Shown: positions 1 through 6,664 of the stretch, in pieces
How the letters are laid out: each line of letters begins with the position of its first letter
How positions within the stretch are numbered: position 1 is the first letter of the stretch
NCBI GenBank assembly: GCA_031273385.1
Contig: JAISRY010000077.1
Coordinates: 1 to 7,838, forward strand
Length of the DNA: 7,838 nucleotides
Direction of reading: 5' to 3'
From: Tannerellaceae bacterium
GTDB taxonomy: Bacteria; Bacteroidota; Bacteroidia; Bacteroidales; Tannerellaceae
Translations under genes and position numbers: made by a program
Notes under the pieces: model-generated
Database searches by the model: none
Told to the model about the DNA's origin: nothing
What the model saw: only the letters and a program-made list of their open reading frames with translations

Positions 1-70
1 TATACCCCGGCTGTGCGCACGACACGCACAAAAGCAAAATGATGCACAATAGTAGATGTATCGATTTCAT
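1..70 (-). CDS. Start of a lipoprotein gene, cut by the window edge
   Basis: An ATG at 68-70 on the minus strand opens a frame that runs off the window after 23 codons. The translation begins MKSIHLLLCIILLLCVSC and continues AQPGY. This is a basic residue, a long hydrophobic core and a cysteine (residue 18) in a lipobox-like setting (CVSC), so it looks like a signal peptidase II signal. The ATG lies 13 nt after the stop codon of the GH5 gene, so the two are probably co-transcribed. The position suggests another exported lipoprotein of the PUL, such as a second glycoside hydrolase or glycan-binding protein, but nothing of the mature domain is visible and no function can be assigned. The frame is too short to prove coding by itself; the signal peptide and the spacing are the support. 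Confidence 0.72.
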   Translation of the reverse strand, partial: MKSIHLLLCIILLLCVSCAQPGY

Positions 71-83
71 GATGATTGAAAAT

Positions 84-1664
84 TTATTTGATTATGGAGG
101 TAAAGGTAGTAAAAAAGCCCAGATACTCCGGGTTCTCCCCGCAAAAAGCCCAATCCGGCGGGTGATGGCTCTTTTGGGTTTGAAGATTCACCGTATACGG
201 CGAAATGATTGAGCGGATAGCATCGGGATGCACCTGGTTGCCGGTAGAACGGTTGAATAGTCCGGAGCCATTGTCGCCTGTATGGCCGTTATCCCAATAA
301 AGGGGGACTAATCCGTTTTCCAGGGCCTTTCTTGTGACGTAGTGCAAGTAGTAATTGCGCGATATGATGTGGTTATCCTTTGCCGCTCCGTTGAGTGATG
401 AACGCAGCGTAGCGCAGTATTCCCCTAAAATTACGGGGATTCCCCTGTCAATAAAGTGGGTTTTCATTAAAGCAAAACGTTCGTCTACCCAGTCTTCCTG
501 TCCCCAGGAAGAAACGTTTCTGCCGGTGTAATCCTTTCCCCATAAATAAATGGCTGACGATGCGTCGAGGCAAAAGTCATACGGGTCGTAGTAATGGACT
601 TCGAGCATCAGCCGGTTTTGCGCAGCGTCTTCCGGCAGTTCAAAATAGTCGACGGCATGTCCGATATTTGTATTGTAGGCCTGAACAACGAGGTTGCGAC
701 AGGCGTTTCTGCCTCCGGTGGCGCGGACAGCGTCGACAAAAGTTTGATTGTAGGACAACTGCACTTCAATATTTTCGGGCGATGGATTCCCATAGTCGGC
801 ATGTACTTCATTCGTTCCTGCAAACAAGAGGTGTTCGTCGTAATCACGGAAATGAATTGCAATTTGTTTCCAGAGCGCCTGCTGCTTTTTGTTCACCGCT
901 TCCCGGGAGGCGTAAAACGGATTCTCTTCCAGCCAGCCGCCACCCCAATGAATGTTGAGCAGGGCATACATTTCGTTGTCAATGCAATAATCGACTACCT
1001 CCTGCACCCGTTTCAGCCACGAAGCGCGAATTTTGAAGTTTTCAGGGTCTTCAATGTATCCGTTCCATGCACAGGGAATCCTGACGGTATTGAATCCGGC
1101 GGTTTTGACCGAATCTATCAGGCGTTTCGTCGTCTTAGGATTTCCCCACAACGTTTCGCCGGCAGATGTTGCGCTACAGGCTTCGAGGGAATTGCCGAGG
1201 TTCCATCCGATTTTCATCTGAGGGGCTAAAGCGGGGGCGTCGCTTGTCATCCCGGTTTGGTCGGGGGGGATAAATTCCGGCAACTCGGGGTCGGCCACCG
1301 GAGGAGGAAGTGGCGGTATCGCCTTCTGCTGGCTGATTTCCACCGCGGCGCTGAGATTTTCCACAGTAATGCGTATTTGGGCGCTTCGTTCCGCCAAATC
1401 CGGATTTTCGCCTGCGGTGACGTAAACAGGAAAGGTGGACGGTATCTCTTCCTGATTAAAAGCAATAGTACACCAGTCGGCCGTGGATGAAATGACCGCT
1501 TTGGCATTTGTTTTTATGTGAAAGGTCTTTGTTTCGCCGTTGCTCTCGAAAGAAAGCGACCCTGTTGAAACGACCAGTTCTGCATCCACTTTGGATTCGC
1601 CGGAGGAACATCCGCCCAGCGACAACAGTGTGTAGGCAAGAAAATAAATGAAACAGGTTTTCAT
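84..1664 (-). CDS. BACON-domain GH5 endo-glucanase lipoprotein (likely GH5_4)
   Basis: This is a secreted glycoside hydrolase family 5 enzyme, expected to cleave internal beta-1,4 linkages of a glucan at the cell surface. I chose the ATG at 1664 (526 aa); an in-frame TTG three codons upstream is less likely. Residues 1-18 form a lipoprotein signal with lipobox LGGC (Cys19). A BACON domain spans about 28-114, from LVVSTGSLSF to VEISQQ. A proline-rich linker (about 116-135) leads to the GH5 barrel (about 150-490). Barrel landmarks are GWNLGNSLEA, TVRIP, NIHWGGGW (His239), FAGTNEV with acid/base Glu286, EVHYYDPYDF (His357, Tyr358), ILGEYCA with nucleophile Glu415, and PLYWDNG (Trp457). The WNLGN, WGNPKTT and HYYDPYDF signatures resemble GH5_4, a subfamily including xyloglucanases, mixed-linkage glucanases and other endoglucanases; the exact substrate is inferred only. 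The last 35 or so residues after SIISPYT do not look like GH5 and overlap terminator-like DNA. The gene follows the PKD-type lipoprotein gene by 63 nt and precedes another lipoprotein gene by 13 nt. Confidence 0.93.
   Translation of the reverse strand: MKTCFIYFLAYTLLSLGGCSSGESKVDAELVVSTGSLSFESNGETKTFHIKTNAKAVISSTADWCTIAFNQEEIPSTFPVYVTAGENPDLAERSAQIRITVENLSAAVEISQQKAIPPLPPPVADPELPEFIPPDQTGMTSDAPALAPQMKIGWNLGNSLEACSATSAGETLWGNPKTTKRLIDSVKTAGFNTVRIPCAWNGYIEDPENFKIRASWLKRVQEVVDYCIDNEMYALLNIHWGGGWLEENPFYASREAVNKKQQALWKQIAIHFRDYDEHLLFAGTNEVHADYGNPSPENIEVQLSYNQTFVDAVRATGGRNACRNLVVQAYNTNIGHAVDYFELPEDAAQNRLMLEVHYYDPYDFCLDASSAIYLWGKDYTGRNVSSWGQEDWVDERFALMKTHFIDRGIPVILGEYCATLRSSLNGAAKDNHIISRNYYLHYVTRKALENGLVPLYWDNGHTGDNGSGLFNRSTGNQVHPDAIRSIISPYTVNLQTQKSHHPPDWAFCGENPEYLGFFTTFTSIIK
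111..132 (-). terminator. Terminator-like hairpin inside the 3' end of the GH5 gene
   Basis: Read on the minus strand, CCCGG, a 5-nt loop AGTAT and CTGGG form a short stem with one G-U pair, followed by C and six T. This resembles a weak intrinsic terminator. It lies inside the open frame of the GH5 gene, about 25 nt before the stop codon and 41 nt before the next start. A second T-run (GGGCTTTTT) lies a little upstream on the same strand. The stem is short, and the next gene is only 13 nt beyond the GH5 stop, so strong termination here is doubtful. It may cause partial termination or may be chance. Confidence 0.3.
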
Positions 1665-1681
1665 AACCGGCAAATATAAAT

Positions 1682-1712
1682 GCGGCAGCCTGTTTTAGTA
1701 GCAGGCTGCCGC
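1682..1712 (-). terminator. Perfect 11-bp hairpin between the PKD-type lipoprotein and GH5 genes
   Basis: The arms GCGGCAGCCTG (1682-1692) and CAGGCTGCCGC (1702-1712) are exact reverse complements separated by a 9-nt loop. On the minus strand the stem is followed by ATTTATATTTG, which is T-rich but not a clean T-run. The hairpin begins 15 nt after the TAA at 1728, just where a transcript end or processing structure of the lipoprotein gene would sit, and ends 17 nt before the GH5 ATG. It may be an attenuating terminator or an RNA-stabilising stem that lowers GH5 expression relative to the upstream transport genes. The structure is directly seen; its function is inferred. Confidence 0.6.
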
Positions 1713-1727
1713 GTTAAACATGTGATT

Positions 1728-1841
1728 TTACTTTAGCACGAAATGAAACAGCAGCACCTCATCGCTCGTATCTCCCGCTGCAATGGAATTGCTGACACGT
1801 CCCAACCAGAATCCCTCCGTATTGATGTTCGACAGCGTCAT
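1728..1841 (-). pseudogene. Out-of-frame C-terminal tail of the PKD-type lipoprotein
   Basis: After the upstream frame stops at 1838-1840, the neighbouring frame continues with protein-like sequence to a TAA at 1728. From the ATG at 1839-1841, which overlaps the upstream stop as ATGA, it encodes 37 residues, starting MTLSNINTEGFWLGRV and ending EVLLFHFVLK. One extra A in the AAA at 1844-1846 would join the two frames as DPLK-SMTLSN and give a protein of about 518 aa. The tail resembles the end of the protein's own first domain (KIMSLTADYMQLGVL then LLVYNYISK, residues 260-293), which argues that it is real coding sequence. The hairpin just downstream also fits a gene end at 1728. A separate translationally coupled 37-aa protein is possible but less likely, because the sequence looks like the closing strands of a beta domain and has no signal of its own. 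Confidence 0.6.
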
Positions 1842-3280
1842 ACTTTCAGCGGGTCTTCCTCGGCGGCTCCGGCGGCTTGTGGTATCAGGTGGTAGACCAT
1901 GTATTCCGGTTTCACGGCGTCGCGCACGCCGACCCACATCCCTGTTACCTTGCCGGACATATTCCTTTCTATCCTCGTTATACGCCAGGTGTTATCGCTG
2001 CTCGTGGCAAGGCTTATGTCGCCGCAAATGTGGAAGGAGGGAGAGATTCCGGTGAATGTGTAGGTGCCATTGGAGCTGAGTGAATAAGTACCGGAAGTGG
2101 CGACGCCGGACGGAGAAGTGTAGGTTACTGCGCCGGACTCGGAGTCTATCAGCAGGGAGAAAGAGGCATAGGATGATGACACCGAAGCGTTAAAGCCCGT
2201 CCAGTCGGCATAAGTATCCGGACTGACCCAGTCGGCGTTCATCAACGAGCCGTCAAGATTTGCCCAGTTAAACGGCGTTTCGGGCGAAAGAATCCACTTC
2301 ACCGACGTCGAAACAGTTTGGGAAATCGCATCCTGCCAACCGTCAGGAAGAACCGGTTCCGGCTCTGCCGTTTCGCCGGGAGTCCAATTGTCGAGGTAAT
2401 CCTTTGAGATGTAGTTGTAGACCAACAGGCAGGGACCTTCACTGGGGTCGTTATCACGGAGTACGCCAAGTTGCATGTAATCGGCAGTCAAAGACATTAT
2501 TTTAATGTCGCCCCAGGCGGTTACTATACCATCGCGGGTGGCGTCGTGCAACGGGGCAGCGTCAACCATTTTCAGCGTGTGGGCGTCGACGTCAATCAAA
2601 AAAGTTCCGCTCTCCGTGCCGCGAGAGGGAATGGTCAGGTGTTCCACCTTTACGTTAGCGCCGTCCTTCATATCGAATGTCATTGTTCCGAAGTCGGCGG
2701 CAGCAAATAGCCAGGTGTTACCGGGATAATCGGGACACCAGTTCCACGAATCACCATCGACCGTTTTCCCTTCCGTTACAGTCTCCCACGAATCGTCTGT
2801 CCCGTAAAAATACAGGGGGCCTGCGCCACCGCGCGAAACAGCATTGGCATCCAAATCCAGATACCATGTTTTTTCTCCCCCTATACCTCCGGAGAGTAAT
2901 GTCCACATCGGGTCGCTGATAAATCCGGCATACATCTCGTCGATAACAAAATGGGCCGTTTCGCCATAGACTATTCCCCCAGGCGTCATTACGCCGAAGA
3001 CAACGTCGTAGGTGCCGGGGAAAGCTATTTGCAGCGTCACCGTCGGTTCCTGGCTCCGTCCCTGGGGATGCGACCAGAGGGGAGTGTATCCTTGCATTTT
3101 ACTTTCCAGATGCACAATATTAGGATTGGAGGCATCGTGGGTGATGGTGTAGGCAATTCCTTCCGCCAAGTCTTGGGCGGTCACATCTATGGAGCCTAAC
3201 TCATACTCTTCGGGTGTACAGGAGACGCACAGTCCGATGGCCACCGCGATAAAAAATACTGTTTTATATAAGCTGTTCAT
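1838..3280 (-). CDS. Surface glycan-binding-type lipoprotein with PKD-like domain (SusE/SGBP position)
   Basis: This 480-residue frame encodes a lipoprotein directly after susD, the usual place for a SusE/F-like or other surface glycan-binding protein. The signal peptide ends in LCVSC (Cys21). Residues about 30-115 look like a PKD/Ig-type beta-sandwich (VTLQIAFPGTYDVVFGVMTPGG is its core region, about 80-101). A first aromatic-rich beta domain covers about 125-293 (KTWYLDLDAN, GPLYFYGTDDSWE, ending CLLVYNYISK). A linker, TPGETAEPEPVLPDGW (300-315), leads to a second domain, about 316-468, ending GMWVGVRDAV then EYMVYHLIPQ. Many exposed-looking Trp and Tyr residues would suit binding of sugar rings, but no binding residue can be assigned. 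The start at 3278-3280 follows an A/T-rich leader 21 nt after the susD stop. The frame closes at 1838, and a protein-like tail continues in another frame to 1728, so the gene is probably frameshifted near its end. The binding role comes from position and architecture, not from a recognised family name. Confidence 0.82.
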   Translation of the reverse strand: MNSLYKTVFFIAVAIGLCVSCTPEEYELGSIDVTAQDLAEGIAYTITHDASNPNIVHLESKMQGYTPLWSHPQGRSQEPTVTLQIAFPGTYDVVFGVMTPGGIVYGETAHFVIDEMYAGFISDPMWTLLSGGIGGEKTWYLDLDANAVSRGGAGPLYFYGTDDSWETVTEGKTVDGDSWNWCPDYPGNTWLFAAADFGTMTFDMKDGANVKVEHLTIPSRGTESGTFLIDVDAHTLKMVDAAPLHDATRDGIVTAWGDIKIMSLTADYMQLGVLRDNDPSEGPCLLVYNYISKDYLDNWTPGETAEPEPVLPDGWQDAISQTVSTSVKWILSPETPFNWANLDGSLMNADWVSPDTYADWTGFNASVSSSYASFSLLIDSESGAVTYTSPSGVATSGTYSLSSNGTYTFTGISPSFHICGDISLATSSDNTWRITRIERNMSGKVTGMWVGVRDAVKPEYMVYHLIPQAAGAAEEDPLKV

Positions 3281-3301
3281 ACTATTATTTTTAATGATTA
3301 A

Positions 3302-4927
3302 TTACCAACCTTCATTTTGTTTTAAAACGCCTTGCGAGAGGTCTATTTGCGTCTTGGGAATCTGGCAGAGACCTTTGCTTGCCCTGATTTTAGCGGCATC
3401 AATTGTCACCTGGTCGGGATTGCCGCCGCTTAACACATCTACGCCGGCTTCGGCAATGATTCCGGCGGCGTAATCCACTCCCTGGCGGAGAAGATCCCAA
3501 TAGCGCAGTCCTTCGAAAGCAAATTCAAAGTAGCGTTCGCGCAGGATATTTTCTTTGGATACGGCCTTAGGGCTTAATCCTGCGCGCAGACGTACTCTGT
3601 CGAAATAATTCTGTGCATTGGAAGAGCCTAATTCGGCTGCCATCAACAGCACGTCGGCGTAACGGACAACCACGAAATCCTGATGTTGATTGTCCTGGAA
3701 ATTGCCCGAGCCGTCGTCTTTGGAAGCAGAGGTGCCATCGTAGAATGCCATCGGCGTATATTTCTTCACCATAAAGCCGGTGTATTCGCGTTGTCCGGGG
3801 ATATTGTATGAGGGTTCAATCCCTTCGCCCCTGACGTCAATGATGGAAGCCGTTTTGCGGGCGTCGCCGGCTTCAAAGGCGTTCCATATCGCGGGATTCA
3901 CAGGGCAGGCTCCCCATCCCTGTCCGTAGGGTGAAAAGCTGGTTTCGCGCATACCCATCATCACCAGCCAGCGGTTGCCGTCGAGATTGCCGTCATAGTC
4001 GTGGGTGGTATTGAATTTCTGTGCCAGCACTGTTTCGATATTTCCATCGCCGGCGTATGTGGTTTCAAACCTTAATTCGCCGTTTACCGGAGAGGAGGAA
4101 GCCGCAGGCCAAAGATTTTTAAATTCTTCCACCAAATCATATTCTCCGCTCGAGATAATATCTTCCAGGCCGGCAAGAGCTTCGGATGCGCTTATGCCCA
4201 AATCGTCGGCGCCATAATAGCCGGTATAGTACAAATAGACGCGAGCCAGCAGGGCTTTTGCCGCGTAAGAAGTGATGCGCCCGTCGTTTTGAGATGCATT
4301 GGCTTTGGGATAGGCATTGGCCGGGAGATTGTTGGCAGTAAATTTCAAATCTTCCACAATCAGCGCGTAGACTTCTTTAGGGTCGGCCTGGGGGATATTT
4401 TCTTCCGTAGGTTCTTCCAGCAGGGGAATATTTCCGAACATGCGTACCAGGTCGAAATATAGCAAGGCTCGCAAGGCGCGGGTTTCGCCTTCGATGCGGT
4501 TGCGGATGTTGTCATCGCCTTTCCAGTCTATCTGATCAAGTTTTTGAATCAGAGTATTACAGCGGAAAATACCGGCATAACCGTCAGTCCAGTTGATATT
4601 AAATAAACTCATCGTACTCGAGGAGAAAGAGATGTCGAAGCGGTCGATGGTCTGAAATTCCTTCGTGTCGTTGTTTCCCGTACCGCCGAAACATTCGTCG
4701 GCCATTACTTCCGAGGCCAGATAGAAAGCGTACCCTCCGTTGTTGGACGAAGTAGATTGCCAGCCGTCGTAGCAGGCGATTAAAGCCCGTTCGGCGTCGT
4801 CGATGGTTTTGTAATAATTTTCCGTAGTGACAGAAGTCAGAGGCTCTGTATCCAGGAAACTCTCCGAACAGGAGGTTAATATCATTCCGATACAGGCTAA
4901 AAGCAGTATATACTTATGCTTATTCAT
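3302..4927 (-). CDS. SusD/RagB-family nutrient-binding lipoprotein
   Basis: This is an intact 541-residue SusD-like outer-membrane lipoprotein. In this family the protein forms a lid over its partner SusC barrel and hands glycans to it. The signal peptide ends in ILTSC (Cys20). Right after the cysteine, SFLDTEPLTSVTTENYY and DDAERALIACYDGWQ are the typical SusD start. The N-terminal SusD-like region (about 24-215) includes TRALRALLYFDLVRMFGNIPL, and the C-terminal RagB/SusD region includes FVVVRYADVLLMAAEL (about 418-433), FDRVRLRAGL and LRERYFEFAFEGLRYWDLLR (about 462-481). It ends LKQNEGW, close to the usual C-terminus of the family. Its length is normal and I see no frame break. The ATG at 4925-4927 lies 24 nt after the susC stop, behind an A-rich leader (GAAAAAAT) instead of a Shine-Dalgarno site. 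Its ligand cannot be read from sequence; the neighbouring GH5 enzyme suggests a beta-glucan. Confidence 0.96.
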   Translation of the reverse strand: MNKHKYILLLACIGMILTSCSESFLDTEPLTSVTTENYYKTIDDAERALIACYDGWQSTSSNNGGYAFYLASEVMADECFGGTGNNDTKEFQTIDRFDISFSSSTMSLFNINWTDGYAGIFRCNTLIQKLDQIDWKGDDNIRNRIEGETRALRALLYFDLVRMFGNIPLLEEPTEENIPQADPKEVYALIVEDLKFTANNLPANAYPKANASQNDGRITSYAAKALLARVYLYYTGYYGADDLGISASEALAGLEDIISSGEYDLVEEFKNLWPAASSSPVNGELRFETTYAGDGNIETVLAQKFNTTHDYDGNLDGNRWLVMMGMRETSFSPYGQGWGACPVNPAIWNAFEAGDARKTASIIDVRGEGIEPSYNIPGQREYTGFMVKKYTPMAFYDGTSASKDDGSGNFQDNQHQDFVVVRYADVLLMAAELGSSNAQNYFDRVRLRAGLSPKAVSKENILRERYFEFAFEGLRYWDLLRQGVDYAAGIIAEAGVDVLSGGNPDQVTIDAAKIRASKGLCQIPKTQIDLSQGVLKQNEGW

Positions 4928-4951
4928 ATTTTTTCAATTTATAATCGTGAA

Positions 4952-6664
4952 TTAAAATTTAATGTTTGCGCCGACAAGAAAGGTCCTCGGACGCGGGTAA
5001 TATCCCAAATCCACGCCGGACACCCAGCCATCCATGCCGTAGCCTATTTCGGGGTCCATGCCGTTGTATCGGGTAAAAGTGAATGCATTTTGAACCTGCA
5101 CATATAATCTCACCTGGTTGACGTATTTGTTATCTGCCAGTTTGGAGAAATCATATCCCAGCGTAATATTGCTGATCCTGAGGAAATCGCCGTCGTGGAT
5201 GTATAGATCCGAGAATTGCCAGTTGATATTTGTTTCGGTAACGCGGGGAATACGGTTTGAAGTCCCCTCTCCTGTCCAGCGTTGAAGAACGGAGGTGGTA
5301 TAATTGCTCTTGACGTTGGTGTGGTTGCGGAGGGATTGCACGATTTCGTTGCCGGCCATTCCGGTTGCGTTCACAGAGAAGTCGAAGTTTTTGTATTCCA
5401 GTCCCAGACTTAGCCCGCAGGTAAAGTCAGGCAATCCGTTGCCAAGGTCTGTCTTGTCGAGGTCATTAATCATCCCGTCGTGGTTTTGGTCGACGTACTT
5501 CACGTCGCCCGGCCTGACGCCGGATTGAAGGATACCGTTGCCGGCGGCTCTCCATTCGGCTATTTCCTGTGCGTTCTGGAAGATGCCGCATGTCTGGTAG
5601 CCTCTGAAGTATCCGATGGCATATCCATCTTCAGCGCGGTAAAACTCTTCGGAATTATCATAGAGCATAGCTGTCTGTCCGTGGATAATACCAGGCTGGG
5701 TCGGGTCGGCGGTGGGGATTTTGCCTACTACGTTTTTGTTCCATGCGCCGTTGACGCCTACCGTATAATTCAGTCCGCCGATACGGTCGTTATAGTTTAA
5801 GGCAAGTTCCACGCCGGTATTTTTCACGTCGCCGCCATTTATATAAGGAGCGCCTGTGCCGACAGTCCCCAATATCGGAGCTACCACCAACCAGTCTTTG
5901 GTTGTTTTGATGTAAAAATCGGCGTTCACGCTTAGCTTGTTAATAAGGTGGGCGTCGAAACCGATATTGGTCTGTTCGGATGTTTCCCACTTCAGGTTTG
6001 CATTGGCGAGCCTGTCGGGATACGCTCCCCACTGATTTGCTTCAGCTCCTAATTCAGGTGTGCCGAAAATATAGTTGGTCGTTGTTGTTTTGATAGGCGC
6101 AGCGTATTGGAAGTCGTCAATATTCTGGTTGCCTACCTGTCCCCAACTTACGCGTAGTTTGAAATAATCCAATACGTCCGTCACCGAAGATGCAAAGTCT
6201 TCGGCTGTCACAATCCATCCGGCGGATACGGATGGGAAATATCCCCAGCGGTGTCCTTTGGCAAATTTGGAGGAGGCATCGGCTCTCAAAGTTGCGTTCA
6301 ATAAATGCTTTTCCTTGTAATTATAGGATAAGCGTCCGAAGTAGGACAAACGCCGGTATATATTGGACGGACTTCCGGAGAGAGATTTCCCGTCGGAGGA
6401 AGTGTTTTCGGTATTATCGACAAAAGCATGTTGCCAGTCGTTAAACATAGGTTTCAAATCCCAGTTGCCGGCTCCCACGGAGGTTCCCTGATAGCGAATT
6501 GCTTCCATACCAACCAAAGCGTTCAGGGACTGGTCGGCATTTATATTCCAATCGTATCCGGCAGTATTGGTCCAGGTCATCGTGTGCCCTTTGCTCATGT
6601 TCTGGGAGACGGAAGTATGGGTGTCGTTGAAGGTATAAATCGAATAATGATACAGGGGTATCAT
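4952..6664 (-). pseudogene. C-terminal part of the broken SusC-like TonB-dependent transporter
   Basis: This frame carries the second half of a SusC/RagA-type outer-membrane beta-barrel. It starts within the barrel at PLYHYSIYTFND, continues through VSQNMSKGHTMTWTNTAGYD, GMEAIRYQGTSVGAGN, YFGRLSYNYKEKHLLNATLR, GYFPSVSAGW and FKLRVSWGQVGNQNIDDFQY, and ends with DPEIGYGMDGWVSGVDLGYY and VGANIKF. That is the classical SusC end, with a terminal aromatic residue for outer-membrane insertion. The first in-frame ATG near the break is at 6664 (570 aa). The frame stays open upstream to an ATG at 6790, but those 42 residues are out-of-frame translation of the N-terminal half. This part has no signal peptide, no TonB box and no plug, so it would not work as a transporter alone. 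The stop is 24 nt before susD, as expected for a susCD pair. Confidence 0.9.

Noticed and set aside
594..1229. A 211-codon open frame on the plus strand opposite the GH5 gene
   Set aside because: It is antisense to a clearly coding GH5 domain with intact catalytic motifs. Its translation shows no recognisable domain or signal peptide, so it is a shadow frame.
1671..1673. TTG start codon for the GH5 gene, adding three residues (MPV)
   Set aside because: The ATG at 1664 gives a normal lipoprotein signal beginning MKTCF, with a basic residue directly after Met.
1671..1678. Bacteroidota-type promoter element TATATTTG (consensus TAnnTTTG) just before the GH5 gene
   Set aside because: It matches the -7 consensus on the minus strand, but no TTTG lies at the expected -33 distance and the implied transcript start would fall almost on the ATG. 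It is probably chance T-rich sequence after the hairpin.
1841..1850. Programmed -1 frameshift at the end of the PKD-type lipoprotein gene
   Set aside because: The site reads CTG AAA GTA and lacks a proper X-XXY-YYZ heptamer, and a slip of AAA onto GAA would lose a base pair. The hairpin lies more than 100 nt downstream, too far to stimulate slippage. A one-base indel is simpler.
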